Below, piece by piece: positions 1 through 9,009 of a DNA stretch of 64,000 bases. The stretch spans positions 124,001-188,000 of the forward strand of contig JAEKKX010000012.1 in the NCBI GenBank assembly GCA_019510125.1, given 5' to 3'. Made by a program: the position numbers and the translations under genes. Within the stretch, counting starts at the first letter, position 1, and each line of letters opens with the position of its first letter. Source of the stretch: Lysobacterales bacterium (GTDB lineage Bacteria > Pseudomonadota > Gammaproteobacteria > Xanthomonadales > Xanthomonadaceae). The notes beneath the pieces were generated by a model. The model was not told the origin of the DNA and ran no database searches. It was given only the letters and a program-made list of their open reading frames with translations.

Positions 1-1
1 C

Positions 2-679
2 ACCGCCATCGGCGACGACTACCTGGGGACGCATCCGGACGCATGGGATTTTCGCTTCGATTTGGCCGACCATCTGCTGGAAGTCGATGCGCCGGCCAAG
101 AAGATCCTCGCAGTGATCGATCCGATACCCGAACCATGGCTTCCCGGGATGAAGCACTACCTGGAGGCCCGGGCCCTGGTGCAGCAAGCGGCACAGGACA
201 GCGGGAACCGCCGGATCGGCCCGAAGGAGAAGATCGCTGTGCGTCGCGCGATCGAGCTCACCGACCCGTCGGAATCGCTGATCAGGCAGTTGTGCCTTCA
301 GCCGCACCATCCCCGGGCCATCGATGTCGTGGTGCAGGCGAGCGAGGCAGGAAAGACGGCCGTGAATGAAGCTTTCGCATGCTTGATGCGCCTCCGTGAC
401 ATCCCGTTGATGGATCGGATGGTCGCGCTCGGCGCCGATATCGACGCGCCGATGCCGATGCACGAAGGCGAAATCGCGCTTTGCCAGACGATCTATTCGC
501 GCAATTTCGATGCCTTCGAGCGGCTGCTCGAGGCGGGCGCGGACACCACGCGACATTGCCGGGACGGTACCGCGATCCCAACGCTGCTGCGGCGACTGCA
601 GGAGCACGATCGCGACAATGCCCCGAAGATGCAGTCGTTGCTGGAGCGCTTGCAGGCATCGACGCAGACCTCGGGGTAG
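2..679 (+). CDS. Ankyrin-repeat-like protein, 5' end outside window
   Basis: The reading frame is already open at the left edge, so the N-terminus is missing; 225 codons are visible before a TAG stop. The C-terminal half has the helix-turn-helix rhythm of ankyrin repeats: MDRMVALGADIDAP, then about 33 residues later FERLLEAGADTTRH, each ending in the GAD turn typical of the repeat. This suggests a protein-protein interaction module. No signal peptide or catalytic motif is visible in the part seen. It converges on the SEC-C gene across a 137-bp gap with no clear terminator. The ankyrin assignment is by pattern only and the cellular role is unknown. Confidence 0.6.
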   Translation, partial: TAIGDDYLGTHPDAWDFRFDLADHLLEVDAPAKKILAVIDPIPEPWLPGMKHYLEARALVQQAAQDSGNRRIGPKEKIAVRRAIELTDPSESLIRQLCLQPHHPRAIDVVVQASEAGKTAVNEAFACLMRLRDIPLMDRMVALGADIDAPMPMHEGEIALCQTIYSRNFDAFERLLEAGADTTRHCRDGTAIPTLLRRLQEHDRDNAPKMQSLLERLQASTQTSG

Positions 680-816
680 CTTGCGGAGCGGGAGGAGTGT
701 CGGACGATCAGGTCATGTCGTCCGTCGATCGCCGGGATGACGTATGGGCGGGGCGTCGCGCCACATGAGCTGCCGGCGCACCGCGCACGAACGCGCCCTC
801 GCCCTGCTTCGGGCCC

Positions 817-1521
817 TCACGCCCCGCAGCACTTCTTGTACTTTTTCCCGCTGCCGCAGGGGCAGGGATCGTTGCGTTCCGGCCTGGCGTCGCGGCGGAT
901 CGGGGTGCGCGGGGTGAGCGCATCGATGCGGTGGTGGTGCAGGTCGGCGAGCATGTCCGGCAGTTCCATCACGATGCCCAGGCGCTCGCGGTACTCCAGC
1001 GGCGTCGGTTCCGCGGTGGGATCCTCGCCCAGCACTTCGCCGCTGGCGAGGCGATCGAGCATGCCGAAGATCTCGTCGATCCAGTCGTGCGCGTCCAGCC
1101 ACGCTTCCCAGTCGGCTTCGCGCAGTTCGACGCCGCGGAAGAAACCGTAGGCCCAGTCGCGACCGACGTCGAGTTCGTCGTCGTCGTGCTCGGACGGATC
1201 GTCCGGCAGCCACAGCAGCGGCGCCAGCGCATCGGGGAGGCTGTCGCTGTCGTGGCGGACGCGCTGCGCGACCAGGCGCGCGTGCGCGGCGAGCAGCGCG
1301 TCGACTTCGGCGGCCTCCTCGCCCTCCCAGCGCGGCGGTTTGCCGCCCCACACCACCGGCGTCCATTCCTCCGCGGGCACGTCGCCGGGGCCGACCGCCA
1401 GCGCGGACAGGAAGCCGTCCAGCGCCTCCAGGTTGAAGCCCTTGAACGGCACCGCGCGGGTGTCGAGCAGGTGCGAGAGGCGTTCGAGGCCGGCGTCGTC
1501 GAGGAGGTCGGTGGCGGACAT
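817..1521 (-). CDS. UPF0149/YecA-like protein with C-terminal SEC-C zinc motif
   Basis: A 234-residue acidic protein. The N-terminal 190 residues resemble the YecA/YgfB (UPF0149) helical fold, including [26 protein letters not shown] and many Asp/Glu residues. The last 20 residues form a SEC-C metal-binding motif, [16 protein letters not shown], as found at the end of SecA and many accessory proteins. The start was placed at ATG 1519-1521 because homology-like sequence begins there; the frame stays open further upstream but codes for low-complexity Ser/Phe/Arg sequence over a short DNA repeat. The precise function is not established. SEC-C proteins are generally cytosolic and bind zinc. Confidence 0.8.
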   Translation of the reverse strand: MSATDLLDDAGLERLSHLLDTRAVPFKGFNLEALDGFLSALAVGPGDVPAEEWTPVVWGGKPPRWEGEEAAEVDALLAAHARLVAQRVRHDSDSLPDALAPLLWLPDDPSEHDDDELDVGRDWAYGFFRGVELREADWEAWLDAHDWIDEIFGMLDRLASGEVLGEDPTAEPTPLEYRERLGIVMELPDMLADLHHHRIDALTPRTPIRRDARPERNDPCPCGSGKKYKKCCGA

Positions 1522-1605
1522 GGCGGAAACGGGTCGAGCGGGGGGCGCGCAGTGTCTCACGCCGGGCCGGGCCCGCGCCGGGAACCTCGCGCGCCCGGAC
1601 CGCAG

Positions 1606-1650
1606 GCCTGCGAACGACAGGCGCCCAAACGACAGGCTTCCAAACGACAC
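1606..1650. repeat. Three-copy 15-bp tandem repeat
   Basis: Three imperfect 15-bp units lie end to end, each carrying the core AACGACA: 1606-1620, 1621-1635 and 1636-1650. They sit between the SEC-C gene and a strong hairpin, upstream of the SEC-C start and downstream of the lipoprotein gene. No function is apparent. Confidence 0.6.
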
Positions 1651-1674
1651 GGGGCGCGGCTTTCGCCGCGCCCC
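1651..1674 (-). terminator. Stem-loop terminator after lipoprotein gene
   Basis: A perfect 10-bp stem (GGGGCGCGGC with GCCGCGCCCC) closes on a 4-nt loop. Read on the minus strand it lies 26 bp past the lipoprotein stop codon and is followed by GTGTCGTTTGG, a weak T tract. It is probably the intrinsic terminator of the lipoprotein gene. Confidence 0.6.
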
Positions 1675-1700
1675 GCAGGTGATGGCGTCGAAACTGACGA

Positions 1701-2207
1701 TCACTTCACGACTTCGAATTCCTTGCTCTGCACGACGTTGCCGTCGAGCGTGACATCGACCTTGTACTTGCCGACCGGGAAACCGTCCGGCTTGGCGATG
1801 TGGAATTCGTTGGCGCCGGCGCCGGTGAAGGCGACGTCGCGGGGCGCCTCGTCCTTGTTGATCGGCATCGGGCCGCTGGCGTCGTTGTAGGTCCACTGCA
1901 CGCCGAGCTTGCCCGGGACGGTGGCGGCCGGGTCGCTGGTGCTGGTGGCGATCGACGCGTAGATGGTGTCCTTCGGCTTGAAGGTGGTGGTGGCGGTGGT
2001 CACCTTCAGGTCGGGGCCGATGGCGCTGCCCAGATCGACCGCGGTCACCGACACGGTCGGCGCGGGCGCCGGCGGCGGGGCGGTTTCGACCGGAGCCGGC
2101 GCCGGGGCGGCGACGGGCGGGGCTTCTTCCTTCTTCTTGCAGCCGACGATGGCGACGCTGGCGATCGCGGCGATGAACAGGGCGTGGTGCAGGCGGGTGC
2201 GGGTCAT
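1701..2207 (-). CDS. Small lipoprotein of unknown function
   Basis: A 168-residue protein with a lipoprotein signal: [20 protein letters not shown] followed by the lipobox IVGC, with Cys23 as the expected lipidated residue. Lys-Lys-Lys follows the Cys, then a 35-residue Ala/Pro linker, then a roughly 120-residue domain predicted as beta-rich ([41 protein letters not shown]). The C-terminal domain looks like an Ig-like or C2-like beta sandwich, similar to domains that precede outer-membrane processes, but I do not recognise a named family. A hairpin terminator follows. The LysM gene lies just upstream in the same direction (58-bp gap), so the two may be cotranscribed. Confidence 0.75.
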   Translation of the reverse strand: MTRTRLHHALFIAAIASVAIVGCKKKEEAPPVAAPAPAPVETAPPPAPAPTVSVTAVDLGSAIGPDLKVTTATTTFKPKDTIYASIATSTSDPAATVPGKLGVQWTYNDASGPMPINKDEAPRDVAFTGAGANEFHIAKPDGFPVGKYKVDVTLDGNVVQSKEFEVVK

Positions 2208-2265
2208 GGCGAAGTCCTTGGAATCGGGCGATGGGGCCTGGGGAACGGATCGTGCGCGGCAGCGA

Positions 2266-2571
2266 TCAGCCGACCGTCGGGTCGTCGAGATCGCCGTCGC
2301 CGTCGATGTCGATCGCCGGGAGCTTGATCACCTGGTCCGGGAAGATCCGGTCCGGATCCTGGATCGTGTCGCGGTTGGCCTCGTAGATCTGGTGCCAGTA
2401 CTTCGACTTGCCGTAGAAGCGCTTGGCGATGCCCGAGAGCGTGTCGCCCTTGGCGATGGTGTAGGTCTGCTCGCCGGTGCCGCCGCCGCCACCGGTACCG
2501 CCGATGACTTCTTCGGTAGTGGTGAAGCCGGACTGGACGTTCGAGAAATCGGGTTTGTCGGGGGTGTTCAT
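2266..2571 (-). CDS. LysM-domain protein
   Basis: A 101-residue protein. After a flexible Gly-rich segment (IGGTGGGGGTGEQ) it carries one LysM domain, from YTIAKGDTLSGIAKRFYG to QVIKLPA, about residues 37-84, which binds peptidoglycan or chitin-like glycans. A short Asp-rich tail (DIDGDGDLDDP) follows. The start at 2571 is chosen over an in-frame ATG 48 bases upstream because AGGAG sits 9 nt before it. No signal peptide is visible, which is common in this short BON/LysM-like group. It lies 101 bp downstream of queF on the same strand. Confidence 0.8.
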   Translation of the reverse strand: MNTPDKPDFSNVQSGFTTTEEVIGGTGGGGGTGEQTYTIAKGDTLSGIAKRFYGKSKYWHQIYEANRDTIQDPDRIFPDQVIKLPAIDIDGDGDLDDPTVG

Positions 2572-2672
2572 GGGGACGGGCTCCTGCCGGAATGGCGCGC
2601 ACACCTTGGCACGCGTCACGTTAAGAATCCATATCGATCACATGTTTTTTTGCGGCCTGCCCGACCCCGGGT

Positions 2673-3491
2673 TCACTGCCGGGCATCGCGCCCGGGCGGC
2701 GGCGGCGGCGTCCCCGGCGTCGCCCGCCAGGGGTTGATGTCCAGGCCGCCGCGGCGGGTGTAGCGCGCTTCCACCGACAGCACCCGCGGGCGGCAGCGCG
2801 CCTGCAGGTCGACGAACAGGCGTTCCACGCACTGCTCGTGGAACTCGGCGTGGTCGCGGAAGGACACCAGGTAGCGCAGCAGCCCGGCGCGGTCGATCCG
2901 CGGACCGCGATAGGCGATGCGCACGCCGGCCCAGTCGGGCTGGCCGGTGACCGGGCAGTTGGACTTGAGCAGCGCCGAATGCAGGGTTTCCTCGACCGCG
3001 GTGGTGGCGTCGGCCGAGAGCAGCCCGGCGTCCGGCGGGCCGTAGCGGTCGATGGCGATGTCGAGGCCGTCGATCGACTCGGCGCCGGCGTCGCCCTCGG
3101 CGAACGGCGGCAGGCCGAACGCCACCTCGACCGGCGCGCCGGCCGCTGCCGACAGGTCGGTCGCGATCGTCGTGCGCACGGCTTCGGGGCTGGCGAACCG
3201 CTGGCCGCCGTTCAACGAGTTCAGATAGAGCTTGAGCGACTTCGACTCGATCAGGTGCGGCGAACTCGCCGGCACGCTCAGGGTCGCGGTGGCGACCACC
3301 GGCTTGCCGCCGCGGTCGAGCCAGCTCAGTTCGTAGGCGTGCCAGCGGTCGTGGCCGGCGAACGGCGGCGCGGCGTCGTCGACGCCGATCTCCGCACGCG
3401 CCTGCGCCCGCGGGATCGGGAACAGCAGCGACGGGTCGTAGCGGTCGGGATAGGCGACCTCGCGGCCGAGCGGGAGATGGGGAGACGTCAT
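2673..3491 (-). CDS. queF: NADPH-dependent 7-cyano-7-deazaguanine reductase (long QueF)
   Basis: QueF reduces preQ0 to preQ1 with NADPH in the queuosine tRNA-modification pathway, in the cytosol. At 272 residues this is the two-domain, long (E. coli type) form. The QueF signature [11 protein letters not shown] is at residues 82-92. The catalytic pair is seen at Cys179, which forms the thioimide with preQ0, and Asp186 in [11 protein letters not shown]. The substrate-binding FHEQC segment is at about 217-221. The final 25 residues, rich in Pro, Gly and Arg, extend past the usual end. No other queuosine genes are adjacent. Confidence 0.95.
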   Translation of the reverse strand: MTSPHLPLGREVAYPDRYDPSLLFPIPRAQARAEIGVDDAAPPFAGHDRWHAYELSWLDRGGKPVVATATLSVPASSPHLIESKSLKLYLNSLNGGQRFASPEAVRTTIATDLSAAAGAPVEVAFGLPPFAEGDAGAESIDGLDIAIDRYGPPDAGLLSADATTAVEETLHSALLKSNCPVTGQPDWAGVRIAYRGPRIDRAGLLRYLVSFRDHAEFHEQCVERLFVDLQARCRPRVLSVEARYTRRGGLDINPWRATPGTPPPPPGRDARQ

Positions 3492-3570
3492 CGCGACAGT
3501 CTAGCGCCGGCTGCGCGGGCCCCGGTCGGTGCCCGTACCGCCGCCCGGGCAGGATGCCCGGCGACCGGAC

Positions 3571-3597
3571 GGCCGGGGCCGGGGCCGGGGCCGGGGC
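3571..3597 (+). repeat. (GGGGCC)4 simple repeat with G-quadruplex potential
   Basis: Four GGGG runs (3575-3578, 3581-3584, 3587-3590, 3593-3596) are each separated by CC on the plus strand. This is the textbook pattern for an intramolecular G-quadruplex. It lies about 110 bp upstream of the patatin-like gene and 80 bp upstream of the queF start on the other strand, so it sits in a divergent promoter region. Confidence 0.7.
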
Positions 3598-3707
3598 TCC
3601 ATCGTGTTTTCCATCGTGTTCAGGTTCGCGGGCCTAGCGTGGCACGCTGTCGCAGCGCAGCATCCGCCGTCCCGGCGGAGGTTCAGGCGCCGCACCCCGG
3701 ACACCCC

Positions 3708-4865
3708 ATGCCCCGCACCCGCACCCGTGAAGACCGCATCCTCGTCCTCCAGGGCGGTGGCGCGCTCGGCGCCTACCAGGCCGGCGTCTTCGAGGCCCTC
3801 GACGCGCAGCGGCAGGCGCCGGACTGGGTCGCCGGCATCTCGATCGGCGCGATCAACGCCGCGCTGATCGCCGGCAATCCGCCGGAGCGCCGGATCGAAC
3901 GCCTGCAGGCGTTCTGGGAGCGCGTCACCTCGGCGGGACCGCTGCCCGATCTGGCGCCCGGTCTGCCGATCGCGCATCCCGACGCCGCCGGCGCGCTGCA
4001 CGAAGGGCTCAACGACGCCAGCGCGCTGCAGGCGCTGTGGTTCGGCGTGCCCGGCTTCTTCGCGCCGCGCTGGCCGCCCGCGCTGTTCGCCCTGCCCGGG
4101 ACGCCGGCGGCGGTCAGCGTCTACGACACCGCCCCGCTGCGCGACACGCTCGAGGCGCTGGTAGATTTCGACCGCATCAACGCCGGGCCGGTGCGGCTGT
4201 CGGTGGGCGCGGTGAACGTGCGCACCGGCAACTTCGCCTACTTCGATTCGGCGCGCCAGCGCATCGACGTGCGCCACATCCTCGCCAGCGGCGCGCTGCC
4301 GCCGGGCTTCGCGCCGGTGGAGATCGACGGCGAACACTACTGGGACGGCGGCCTGGTCTCGAACACGCCGCTGCAGTACGTCCTCGACCAGCCGGACGAA
4401 CGCCACCGGACGGTGTTCCAGGTCGATCTGTTCCCCGCGCGCGGCGACCTGCCGACGACGCTGCAGGAAGTCGGCGCGCGCGAGAAGGACATCCGCTTCT
4501 CCAGTCGCACCCGCATGAACACCGACATCGAACTGCGGCTGGAAACGCTGTCGCGCGCCGCCAACCGGCTGCTGGCGAAACTGCCGCCGGCGCTGCGCGA
4601 CGATCCGGATGCGCGGCTGCTCGCCGACCTGCGCCCGGCCGGCGGCAGCGTCGACGTGGTCCACCTGATCTACCGCACGCGGCCGTGCGAAGGCGACAAC
4701 AAGGATTACGCGTTCTCGCGCCGTTCGATGCGCGAGCACTGGTGCGCCGGCCGCGACGACGCGACGCGCACGCTCGCCGACGCGCGCTGGCGCGGCCGCG
4801 CGCGCCGACGCCATGGCGTGCGCGTGTACGACCTGCTGCCCGCGGGATCGCGCCACCCGGCATGA
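3708..4865 (+). CDS. Patatin-like phospholipase with DUF3734-type C-terminus
   Basis: A 385-residue serine hydrolase. The patatin domain shows the oxyanion loop GGGALG (residues 16-21), the nucleophile elbow GISIG with Ser45, and the second member of the dyad at Asp213 in YWDGGLVSN. After about residue 230 it continues into a roughly 150-residue region typical of DUF3734 patatins (SSRTRMNTDIELRLETL, VDVVHLIYR, KDYAFSRRSMREHW). There is no signal peptide, so it is probably cytosolic. It is 57 bp upstream of a 3-hydroxybutyrate dehydrogenase gene on the same strand. That pairing suggests a role in mobilising polyhydroxybutyrate or another acyl ester, but this is an inference from context. Confidence 0.88.
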   Translation: MPRTRTREDRILVLQGGGALGAYQAGVFEALDAQRQAPDWVAGISIGAINAALIAGNPPERRIERLQAFWERVTSAGPLPDLAPGLPIAHPDAAGALHEGLNDASALQALWFGVPGFFAPRWPPALFALPGTPAAVSVYDTAPLRDTLEALVDFDRINAGPVRLSVGAVNVRTGNFAYFDSARQRIDVRHILASGALPPGFAPVEIDGEHYWDGGLVSNTPLQYVLDQPDERHRTVFQVDLFPARGDLPTTLQEVGAREKDIRFSSRTRMNTDIELRLETLSRAANRLLAKLPPALRDDPDARLLADLRPAGGSVDVVHLIYRTRPCEGDNKDYAFSRRSMREHWCAGRDDATRTLADARWRGRARRRHGVRVYDLLPAGSRHPA

Positions 4866-4922
4866 CCGTCGCCGCAGCGCGGCGTCCCGCCTCCCTTCCC
4901 CCCTCCCTCCAGGAGATCCGAC

Positions 4923-5705
4923 ATGAAGCTCGACAACAAGGTCTGCATCGTCACCGGCGCCGCCAGCGGCATCGGCCGCGAGATCGCCCACGTCTACGCC
5001 CGCGCCGGCGGCCGCGTCGCCATCGCCGACCTGCGGCTCGAGGACGCGCAGAAGACCGTCGACGAGATCGTCGCCGCCGGCGGCGTCGCGATGGCGGTGG
5101 CGATGGACGTCACCAGCGAGGATCAGGTCAACGCCGGCGTCGCGCAGGTCGTCGCGGCCTGGGGCGGCGTGGACGTGCTGGTCAGCAACGCCGGCATCCA
5201 GATCGTCAATCCGATCGAGAAGTTCGCGTTCTCCGACTGGAAGAAGATGCTGGCGATCCACCTCGACGGCGCGTTCCTCACCACCCGCGCCTGCGTGCCG
5301 CACATGCAGGCCTCCGGCCGCGGCGGCGCGATCATCTACATGGGTTCGGTGCACTCGAAGGAAGCCTCGGTGCTGAAGTCGGCCTACGTCACCGCCAAGC
5401 ACGGCCTGCTCGGCCTGTGCCGCACCGTGGCCAAGGAAGGCGGCAAGCACGGCATCCGCGCCAACGTGATCTGCCCGGGCTTCGTGCGCACGCCGCTGGT
5501 GGAGAAGCAGATCCCCGAGCAGGCGAAGGAACTGGGCATCAGCGAGGACGACGTGGTCAGGAAGGTGATGCTGAAGGAGACCGTCGACGGCGAGTTCACC
5601 ACCGTCGCCGATGTCGCCGCGGTCGCGCTGCTGTTCGCCGCGTTCGAGAGCAACGCCCTGACCGGCCAGTCGCTGCTGGTCAGCCACGGCTGGCACATGG
5701 ACTGA
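4923..5705 (+). CDS. 3-hydroxybutyrate dehydrogenase (SDR family)
   Basis: A 260-residue classical short-chain dehydrogenase, likely oxidising (R)-3-hydroxybutyrate to acetoacetate with NAD+. The cofactor motif TGAASGIG is at residues 11-18, Asn89 lies in SNAG, and the catalytic set is Ser142, Tyr155 and Lys159 (YVTAK). The stretch [20 protein letters not shown] is characteristic of bacterial 3-hydroxybutyrate dehydrogenases, and the C-terminal HGWHMD is close to the family form. The AGGAGA ribosome site precedes ATG 4923 by 6-7 nt. Its upstream neighbour is a patatin-like hydrolase, probably in the same operon. Confidence 0.88.
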   Translation: MKLDNKVCIVTGAASGIGREIAHVYARAGGRVAIADLRLEDAQKTVDEIVAAGGVAMAVAMDVTSEDQVNAGVAQVVAAWGGVDVLVSNAGIQIVNPIEKFAFSDWKKMLAIHLDGAFLTTRACVPHMQASGRGGAIIYMGSVHSKEASVLKSAYVTAKHGLLGLCRTVAKEGGKHGIRANVICPGFVRTPLVEKQIPEQAKELGISEDDVVRKVMLKETVDGEFTTVADVAAVALLFAAFESNALTGQSLLVSHGWHMD

Positions 5706-5729
5706 CGATCGGCGCGAACGCGCATTTCG

Positions 5730-5823
5730 GTAGAGCGGCCTGACCAGCCATTCGGCTGTTGAACACCAGGCCGCTGCGCATATCGCGACGATGCGAAGAG
5801 CAGCGGCCTGAAGGCCGCTCTAC
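5730..5823. repeat. GTAG-type REP pair (REPIN), copy 1
   Basis: Two inverted REP palindromes begin and end with GTAG/CTAC. The right arm, AGCGGCCTGAAGGCCGCT plus CTAC, is a perfect palindrome. The left arm keeps the stem AGCGGCCTG / CAGGCCGCT, but its loop is enlarged by an inserted mini-hairpin, CAGCC-ATTC-GGCTG. Two more complete copies occur at 28361-28425 and 61168-61237. The element resembles the SMAG repeats of Stenotrophomonas. It lies between bdhA-like and M20 genes that converge, so it could also end transcripts. Confidence 0.85.
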
Positions 5824-5898
5824 CGTGTGACGAGGCAAGCGGCGGCTCGGCGTTGAGCCGCCGGACGGCGGGTCGGGCCGCCCGGGCGTTCGCTCGGC

Positions 5899-7212
5899 TC
5901 AGCGCACCCCGTCCTGGTAATCCAGCACCACCTGCAGCATCGAACGCAGGCCGACATCGAGCGCGGATTCGTCGAGGAAGAATTCCGGCGAGTGGTTCGA
6001 CGGCGCGGTCACCGGATTCTGGCCCTTGGGCGTGGCGCCGACGAAGAAGAAGAAGCCCGGCACTTCCTTGGCGTAATACGCGAAATCCTCGGCGCCCATG
6101 GTCAGGTCGATCGGCAGCACGCGGTCGCGGCCGACCGCGCGCTCCAGACTGGCGACGGCGCGGGTGGTGAGCGCGGGGTCGTTGACGGTGACCGGGTTGC
6201 CGACGGTGTCAGGCACCTGCGCGACGGCGGTCGCGCCGTGGGCGGCGGCGACGTGTTCGGCGACGTTCTTCAGGTCGGCGAACACCGCCTGGCGCATGTC
6301 CTCGTCGAAGGTGCGGATGGTGCCGATCAGTTCGACCTGGTCGGGGATGATGTTGTAGCGGATGCCGCCCTTGATCGCGCCGAAGCTGACCACCACCGGC
6401 AGCTTCGAGATGTTCTGGCGGCGGCTGACGATCGCCTGGGCGCTGGTGACGACCTCGGCCGCGGCGACGATCGGATCGACCCCGCCCCACGGCCGCGAGC
6501 CGTGCGTCTGCCGGCCCTTGATGACGATGTTGAAACGGTCGGAGGCGGCCATCGCCGGGCCGCTGCGGTAGCCGACCGTGCCCGCCGGCAGCGTGCTGAA
6601 CACGTGCAGGCCGAACACCGCCTCCGGCTTGAAGTCGCGGAAGATGCCCTCGGCCAGCATTTCCGAGGCGCCGCCGCGCTCGCCGTCCGGCGGGCCTTCC
6701 TCGGCGGGCTGGAAGATGAAGAGGATCTCGCCGGGCAGGTCGGCCTTCATCGCGGTCAGCGCTTCGGCGACGCCCATCAGGATCGAGGTGTGGGCGTCGT
6801 GGCCGCAGGCGTGCATCACGCCGACGGTCTCGCCGCGGAAGGTCGCGGTCGCCTTCGAGGCGAACGGCAGCGCGTTGCGCTCGGTCACCGGCAGCGCGTC
6901 CATGTCGGCGCGGATCGCGATCCGCGGGCCGGGCCGGCCGCCCTTGAGCACGGCGGTGACGCCGGTGGTGGCGATCCCGGTCTCGACCTTCAGGCCGAGC
7001 GCGCGCAGGTGCGCGGCGACCAGCGCGGCGGTGCGGGTCTCGCGGTTGCCCAGTTCGGGATGTTCGTGCAGGTCGCGGCGCCAGGCCAGCACCTTCGGCT
7101 GCAGCGCGTGCGCCTGGGCGTCGATCTCCGGGCGCGCGTCGCCGGCGCGGGCGGGCGACGCGACGGCGCCCAGGGCGAGGGTCAACGACAGGACGAGCAG
7201 GGCGGGACGCAT
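5899..7212 (-). CDS. Exported M20-family amidohydrolase
   Basis: A 437-residue protein with a Sec signal peptide (MRPALLVLSLTLALGAVASPARA) and an M20D amidohydrolase domain. Visible metal-site motifs are HACGHDAHTS (about residues 134-143), PAEEGPPDG with the catalytic Glu, and GLHV. The segment MGAEDFAYYAKEVPGFFFFVG near the C-terminus is typical of IAA-amino-acid/hippurate hydrolases. These enzymes cleave N-acyl or N-aminoacyl amide bonds with two metal ions; here the location would be the periplasm. The start at 7212 has GGAGAA at the proper distance; an open extension upstream is not protein-like. It is divergent from the APC permease, so uptake of a released amino acid is a plausible link. 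Confidence 0.88.
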   Translation of the reverse strand: MRPALLVLSLTLALGAVASPARAGDARPEIDAQAHALQPKVLAWRRDLHEHPELGNRETRTAALVAAHLRALGLKVETGIATTGVTAVLKGGRPGPRIAIRADMDALPVTERNALPFASKATATFRGETVGVMHACGHDAHTSILMGVAEALTAMKADLPGEILFIFQPAEEGPPDGERGGASEMLAEGIFRDFKPEAVFGLHVFSTLPAGTVGYRSGPAMAASDRFNIVIKGRQTHGSRPWGGVDPIVAAAEVVTSAQAIVSRRQNISKLPVVVSFGAIKGGIRYNIIPDQVELIGTIRTFDEDMRQAVFADLKNVAEHVAAAHGATAVAQVPDTVGNPVTVNDPALTTRAVASLERAVGRDRVLPIDLTMGAEDFAYYAKEVPGFFFFVGATPKGQNPVTAPSNHSPEFFLDESALDVGLRSMLQVVLDYQDGVR

Positions 7213-7361
7213 GCGGGATTCTCCGGACAGGGCTGCCGCGATGCTATCGCATGCCGGCGGCGACGCCCCGCGCCGGGGCATGTGCTCATGCCGCGGGCAC
7301 ACTCGCCAAAGCCCGCGCCGCGTGCGAGGCTGCCGCGTCCACCGTCCGTCCCGAGCCGCCC

Positions 7362-8702
7362 ATGTCCGACACGCCCGCCGCCCGTCCCCTCGAAGGCGAC
7401 GCCGCCCTGGTCCGCGCGGTCGGCACGCTCGCGCTTACCGCCGCGGTGATGAACGTGATCGTCGGCGGCGGCATCTTCCGGATGCCCGCGGCGCTGGCGA
7501 CGCAGATGGGCCCCGCCGCGCCGCTGGCGCTGCTCGCCGGCGCGCTCGCCATCGTGCCGGTGGCGCTGTGCTTCGCCGCGATCGGCAGCCGCACCCAGGC
7601 CACCGGCGGCCCGTACACCTACCTCACCGCGGTGTTCGGGCCGTTCGCGGGCTTCATCGCCGGCGCGCTGATGTGGATCAGCAACCTCGCCTCCAGCGCC
7701 GGCGTCGCCGACGGCCTGTCGGCGCAGGTCGCCGCGCTCGCCCCGCAGTTCAAGGAGCCGACGATGCGGGCGGCGCTGCTGACCGGCGTGTATCTCGCGC
7801 TGTTCGCGCTCAATGCGTTCGGCGTGAAGCTCGGCGCGCGCGCGATCGCGGCCCTGGCGACGCTGAAGCTCACGCCGCTGGTGCTGCTGGCGCTCGCCGG
7901 GCTGTGGTTCGCGGGCGACGGCCAGGTCAGCTTTTCCTTCGCCGACGTGCCGTCGCTGTCGGCGCTCGGCGCGTCGATGGTGCTGGTGATGTTCGCCTAC
8001 TCCGGCATGGAGACCGCGCTGGTGCCCTCCGGCGAACTGCGCGACCCCGCGCGCAACGTGCCGCGGGCGACGCTCGCCGCGATCCTGCTGGTGGTGCTGC
8101 TCTACCTCGGCCTGCAGATCGCCGGGCAGCGCCTGATCGGCCCCGCGCTGGCGACCAGCGGCGTGCCGCTGGCCGACACCGCCGGCGCGCTGTGGGCGCC
8201 CGGGCGCACGCTGCTGCTGCTCACCGCCTGCGTGTCGATGACCGGTTTCATGATGGGCAACCTGCTCGGCACCTCGCGGCTGGTGTTCGCGCTGGGCCGC
8301 GACGGCTACCTGCCGCGGGCGTTCGGGCGGGTGTCGGCGACGCACCGGGTGCCGCTGGTCGCCCTGGTCGCGCACGCCGGCATCGCCTGGGCGCTGGCGC
8401 TGGTCGGCAACTTCGACAAGCTGACCCTGATCTCCGGCGGCGCGATCTGCCTGATGTACGGCTGCGTCGCCGTCGCCGCGTGGCGCGCGCAGGCGCGCGA
8501 CCTGCGCGACATGCCGGCCTCCCGCAATGCGCCGTTCGTGTTGCCCGGCGGGCCGCTGGTGCCGCTGGTCGCGCTCGTCGCGATGGTCGCGATCGTCACC
8601 ACCCTCAAGCGCGACGAATGGCAGGCGATCGGCATCGCGCTGGCGCTGCTGGTCGCGATCTACGCGGTGCTGCGCGCGACGCGACGCGACCGCGGCGAGT
8701 GA
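7362..8702 (+). CDS. APC-superfamily amino acid permease
   Basis: A 446-residue inner-membrane transporter with about 12 hydrophobic segments. The first helix has VMNVIVGGGIFRMPAAL, the unwound GGGIF motif that binds the substrate amino group in APC permeases. Another family motif is FAYSGMETALVPSGELRDPARNVPRA in the middle. The C-terminus ends in short charged sequence. It is divergent from an exported M20 amidohydrolase with a 149-bp intergenic region. Substrate specificity cannot be told from sequence alone; a neutral or polar amino acid is likely. The start is set at ATG 7362, because the longer open frame upstream gives an unlikely Ala/Arg extension. Confidence 0.87.
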   Translation: MSDTPAARPLEGDAALVRAVGTLALTAAVMNVIVGGGIFRMPAALATQMGPAAPLALLAGALAIVPVALCFAAIGSRTQATGGPYTYLTAVFGPFAGFIAGALMWISNLASSAGVADGLSAQVAALAPQFKEPTMRAALLTGVYLALFALNAFGVKLGARAIAALATLKLTPLVLLALAGLWFAGDGQVSFSFADVPSLSALGASMVLVMFAYSGMETALVPSGELRDPARNVPRATLAAILLVVLLYLGLQIAGQRLIGPALATSGVPLADTAGALWAPGRTLLLLTACVSMTGFMMGNLLGTSRLVFALGRDGYLPRAFGRVSATHRVPLVALVAHAGIAWALALVGNFDKLTLISGGAICLMYGCVAVAAWRAQARDLRDMPASRNAPFVLPGGPLVPLVALVAMVAIVTTLKRDEWQAIGIALALLVAIYAVLRATRRDRGE

Positions 8703-9009
8703 ACGCGGCATCGGCGCGGAGCACCGCGCCGCGATCGACGACCGGGTTCGCGGGTTGCGATCGACGATCGCAATGGCCGGTTGCGATCGGCGATCGCGAT
8801 ATGCCGCGTCAATGAGTCGCGCCGCGGATGGGGCCCGGTTCGCGCGTGTCGGCGCCGCTGGTCGTCGCGATGCGTTCGCAGCGGAGAGTTGGGGTGTAGG
8901 CTGGGTCCACGCCGACGCGGATGTCGGCGGCACACGGGCGACTCCGGTCGTCGGCAGGTCGCCTGAACACGGAACGCGAACCTTTCGCACGTTCAAGGAG
9001 ATCCACAGC
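8703..9009. other. Noncoding gap with tandem CGATCG palindromes
   Basis: No gene is seen here. A perfect 9-bp inverted repeat with a 1-base centre lies at 8755-8773, and a near copy (TTGCGATCGGCGATCGCGA) lies at 8781-8799. The permease gene ends at 8702 and the next gene starts at 9010, with AAGGAG shortly before it at 8995-9000. The palindromes could be a terminator-like structure or an operator for the downstream secreted-protein gene. Confidence 0.5.
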
